This document shows, piece after piece, positions 62,551 to 64,000 of a stretch of DNA of 64,000 nucleotides; positions within the stretch are counted from its first letter, which is position 1; every line of letters begins with the position of its first letter. The stretch covers positions 25,356 through 89,355 of the forward strand of contig NZ_JAILNU010000084.1 in NCBI RefSeq assembly GCF_024691275.1, given 5' to 3'. A model generated the notes under the pieces. It ran no database searches and had not been told where the DNA came from. It was given only the letters and a program-made list of their open reading frames with translations. Position numbers and translations under genes: made by a program. The DNA is from Ruminococcus sp. Its GTDB lineage: Bacteria > Bacillota > Clostridia > Oscillospirales > Ruminococcaceae.

Positions 62551-62586
62551 AAAGCCCCGAGACAATGCCTCGGGGCTATATTTTTT
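62551..62586. terminator. Bidirectional terminator
   Basis: AGCCCCGAG / CTCGGGGCT with loop ACAATGC, then ATATTTTTT; T-rich on the other strand as well. Confidence 0.88.
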
Positions 62587-62637
62587 ATGAGTATGGTTCT
62601 TATGGGAGTTCCTTAGTGATAATACTGAGCAGCCTGT

Positions 62638-63102
62638 TCAGTCTTTTCTGAAAAGTTCCTTGAGGACAAGTGCTCCGCCTGCTGCTGTCATACCGAACAT
62701 GATTATGAAGACATACGCGCTTGTGGTCCTCCACGAAAGGTGAGTTGTCAGCATAACGCTCAGAAGCACTATGACTATTCCTATGGAAAGGACTATCCAG
62801 CCGAATATCTTCTTATCCATCAGGAAAAGCATTCCTATGCCGACGATTATCGGCAGCATAATGAGCCCGTTTGAAAGGTGAAATCCGCCGATACTGAAAA
62901 AGTGACCGCCGTAACCCCACGAACTTGATACGGAGATATTCTGGAATATCATGAACAAGCCTCCGCCCAGCATGAGCAGTCCTATGAAGAAAGTCAGCAG
63001 ACGATTTCCGTCGCTCTTGTTTGCGGAACGCATACTGTCACGGGTCTCAAGAAGATCCCTGTACATTTTGTCCAGTTCCTTGTCTCTGTTTGTTTTTGGC
63101 AT
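62638..63102 (-). CDS. Small membrane protein, LiaF-like topology
   Basis: A 154-residue protein with a soluble N-terminus (1-30) and four helices (LLTFFIGLLMLGGGLFMIF, GLIMLPIIVGIGMLFLM, IFGWIVLSIGIVIVLLSVML, AYVFIIMFGMTAAGGALVL). The helix pattern resembles the membrane part of LiaF/DUF5668 proteins of envelope-stress systems, but the soluble LiaF domain is absent. Function unknown. Confidence 0.65.
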   Translation of the reverse strand: MPKTNRDKELDKMYRDLLETRDSMRSANKSDGNRLLTFFIGLLMLGGGLFMIFQNISVSSSWGYGGHFFSIGGFHLSNGLIMLPIIVGIGMLFLMDKKIFGWIVLSIGIVIVLLSVMLTTHLSWRTTSAYVFIIMFGMTAAGGALVLKELFRKD

Positions 63103-63216
63103 AATACCGCCCCCCTATATCAATTTTACGAGTATATTATACACAAAAACCCTGTCAATGTCAAGTATGATGATGTCAATAATAAATATTGGTTTGTTGT
63201 ATGACTTTGGATATTT

Positions 63217-63282
63217 AGTGACAAATGTCACTATTTTAGTTATATTTGTCATCTTGTCATTCAAGTGAAAATCATTTATAAT
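63217..63282 (+). promoter_or_regulatory. Operator plus promoter of 63314 lipoprotein gene (shared type, copy B)
   Basis: AGTGACAAATGTCACT (63217-63232), five bases, AGTTATATTTGTCATCTTG (63238-63256), -35 TTGTCA (63254), 17-base spacer, -10 TATAAT (63277). Spacing is identical to the site at 29061. Confidence 0.8.
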
Positions 63283-63313
63283 ATAGAAGAATAATTATAT
63301 AGGAGGAACAACC

Positions 63314-64000
63314 ATGAAAAAAATAATCACACTATTTATCGCAACGATCATTGCTGTAGTATGCTTTGGTTCGTGCGGAAAAACAGCAACACAAACCACA
63401 CCGACAACACAGACGGAACTACTTAACGACTGGCAGAAAGAGGTTCTTGCGGCAGAGGGACTTCCCACAGAAGCCGACCAGCTGACAGACGCTCAGCTTC
63501 GCTCGATTCAGCGTATCTACGAGATGATAACCTACCTCAATGATAAGTATGACGAGGAGTTCATCTATGCGGGATACCTTGAGCCGGCGGCAAATCAGAC
63601 GGAAACGCTGTATGCCTACCCTCGCTTATTAGGCAATGATTACGGCAGAAACACCGTTACAGTCAAGGCGACAAAGGACGGTTTTACCGATGATTACAGC
63701 GACAGGTCGATCGTTGACTATGCTGAAGAAATGGCAAACGACTTTATGAAGGATTATTTTGATTCGGATCAGGTCATTGCATTTTTCAAAGTCAACGCCT
63801 GCGATATTAAGAAAAATGAGGTGGTAGATGGAGATTTCCAGTGGAAACTCGGCGTTTCTGACATTATATTTGTAAATGAAGACATCTGTAATGCAGATCA
63901 GGTGGAAGAATTTGCTGTTAATTATGCTAAATGGCTTTATGAGCATAAATTGGACGGACGTCATAGAATCAATATAGTCAAGGATATGGATGTTACACAA
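63314..64000 (+). CDS. Lipoprotein of unknown function, 3' truncated by window edge
   Basis: At least 229 residues, open to the window end. AGGAGG lies eight bases before the ATG. Lipoprotein signal peptide with lipobox FGSCG (Cys21), then a Thr/Gln-rich stretch and an acidic helical domain (LTDAQLRSIQRIYEMITYLN, DYAEEMANDFMKDYF). No family recognised. Its promoter carries an operator shared with the 29166 gene, so both probably answer to the same regulator. Confidence 0.85.
   Translation, partial: MKKIITLFIATIIAVVCFGSCGKTATQTTPTTQTELLNDWQKEVLAAEGLPTEADQLTDAQLRSIQRIYEMITYLNDKYDEEFIYAGYLEPAANQTETLYAYPRLLGNDYGRNTVTVKATKDGFTDDYSDRSIVDYAEEMANDFMKDYFDSDQVIAFFKVNACDIKKNEVVDGDFQWKLGVSDIIFVNEDICNADQVEEFAVNYAKWLYEHKLDGRHRINIVKDMDVTQ

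Noticed and set aside
63629..64000. Minus-strand frame at the window end
   Set aside because: The plus-strand lipoprotein frame is open throughout, has a strong ribosome site and a lipobox.

Overview
The window looks like a chromosomal stretch of a fibre-degrading gut Firmicute of the Ruminococcus type (R. albus / R. flavefaciens group). The reasons are moderate GC content, AGGAGG ribosome sites, TTGACA-N17-TATAAT promoters, type I dockerins, a family 9 cellulase, long Thr-rich linkers, and a SigI/RsgI sigma/anti-sigma pair. The species assignment is inference; no rRNA or tRNA gene was seen.

Layout. 1-3335: end of a surface-glycan type cluster (AMP-dependent ligase fragment, UDP-GlcNAc 2-epimerase, galE). 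3336-10929: a giant Thr-linked surface protein, a DUF3592-like membrane protein and a membrane diguanylate cyclase. 11060-13714: an ECF sigma factor with a membrane protein ending in a dockerin. 14031-19659: a CPBP protease, a dockerin-bearing GH9 cellulase and a second dockerin protein, the last two with long leaders. 20004-26090: DAHP synthase, a D,D-carboxypeptidase and a giant LRR protein with dockerin. 26308-30460: a lipoprotein with an apparent ACG start, an RTX-tailed lipase-like protein, a membrane protein and an Lgt-like protein. 30567-33894: a second diguanylate cyclase and thiW-thiM. 34191-39242: a four-gene ABC transporter/two-component operon. 39413-41205: a second ECF sigma/membrane partner pair. 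41452-44657: a DUF2520 reductase divergent from panBCD. 44833-49187: a U32-like protein, a Pro-rich secreted protein and rsgI-sigI. 49396-64000: acyl-CoA ligase with a cupin regulator, a zinc transporter operon, prfB, the DUF421/DUF4363 pair, gdhA, an HD protein, metY, a flavodoxin, a LiaF-like membrane protein and a truncated lipoprotein gene.

Common threads. Three sigma/trans-membrane partner modules lie within 38 kb, next to dockerin and cellulase genes, so the region looks like a control and effector zone for an extracellular fibre-degrading complex. The sigI promoter and the promoter of the Pro-rich secreted protein share the motif ATTACCCC-N19-CGTAAACT exactly, which gives a readable SigI regulon. 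Two other distant genes share a second, different promoter/operator architecture with identical spacing (AGTGACA-NN-TGTCACT).

A family of four palindromic elements (83-260 bp) sits inside the loops of intrinsic terminators at 19692, 30466, 32284 and 34065. This is the most unusual structural feature of the window. Several genes (GH9, dockerin protein, aroF, thiW, giant surface protein) have long structured leaders that match no riboswitch class I recognise.
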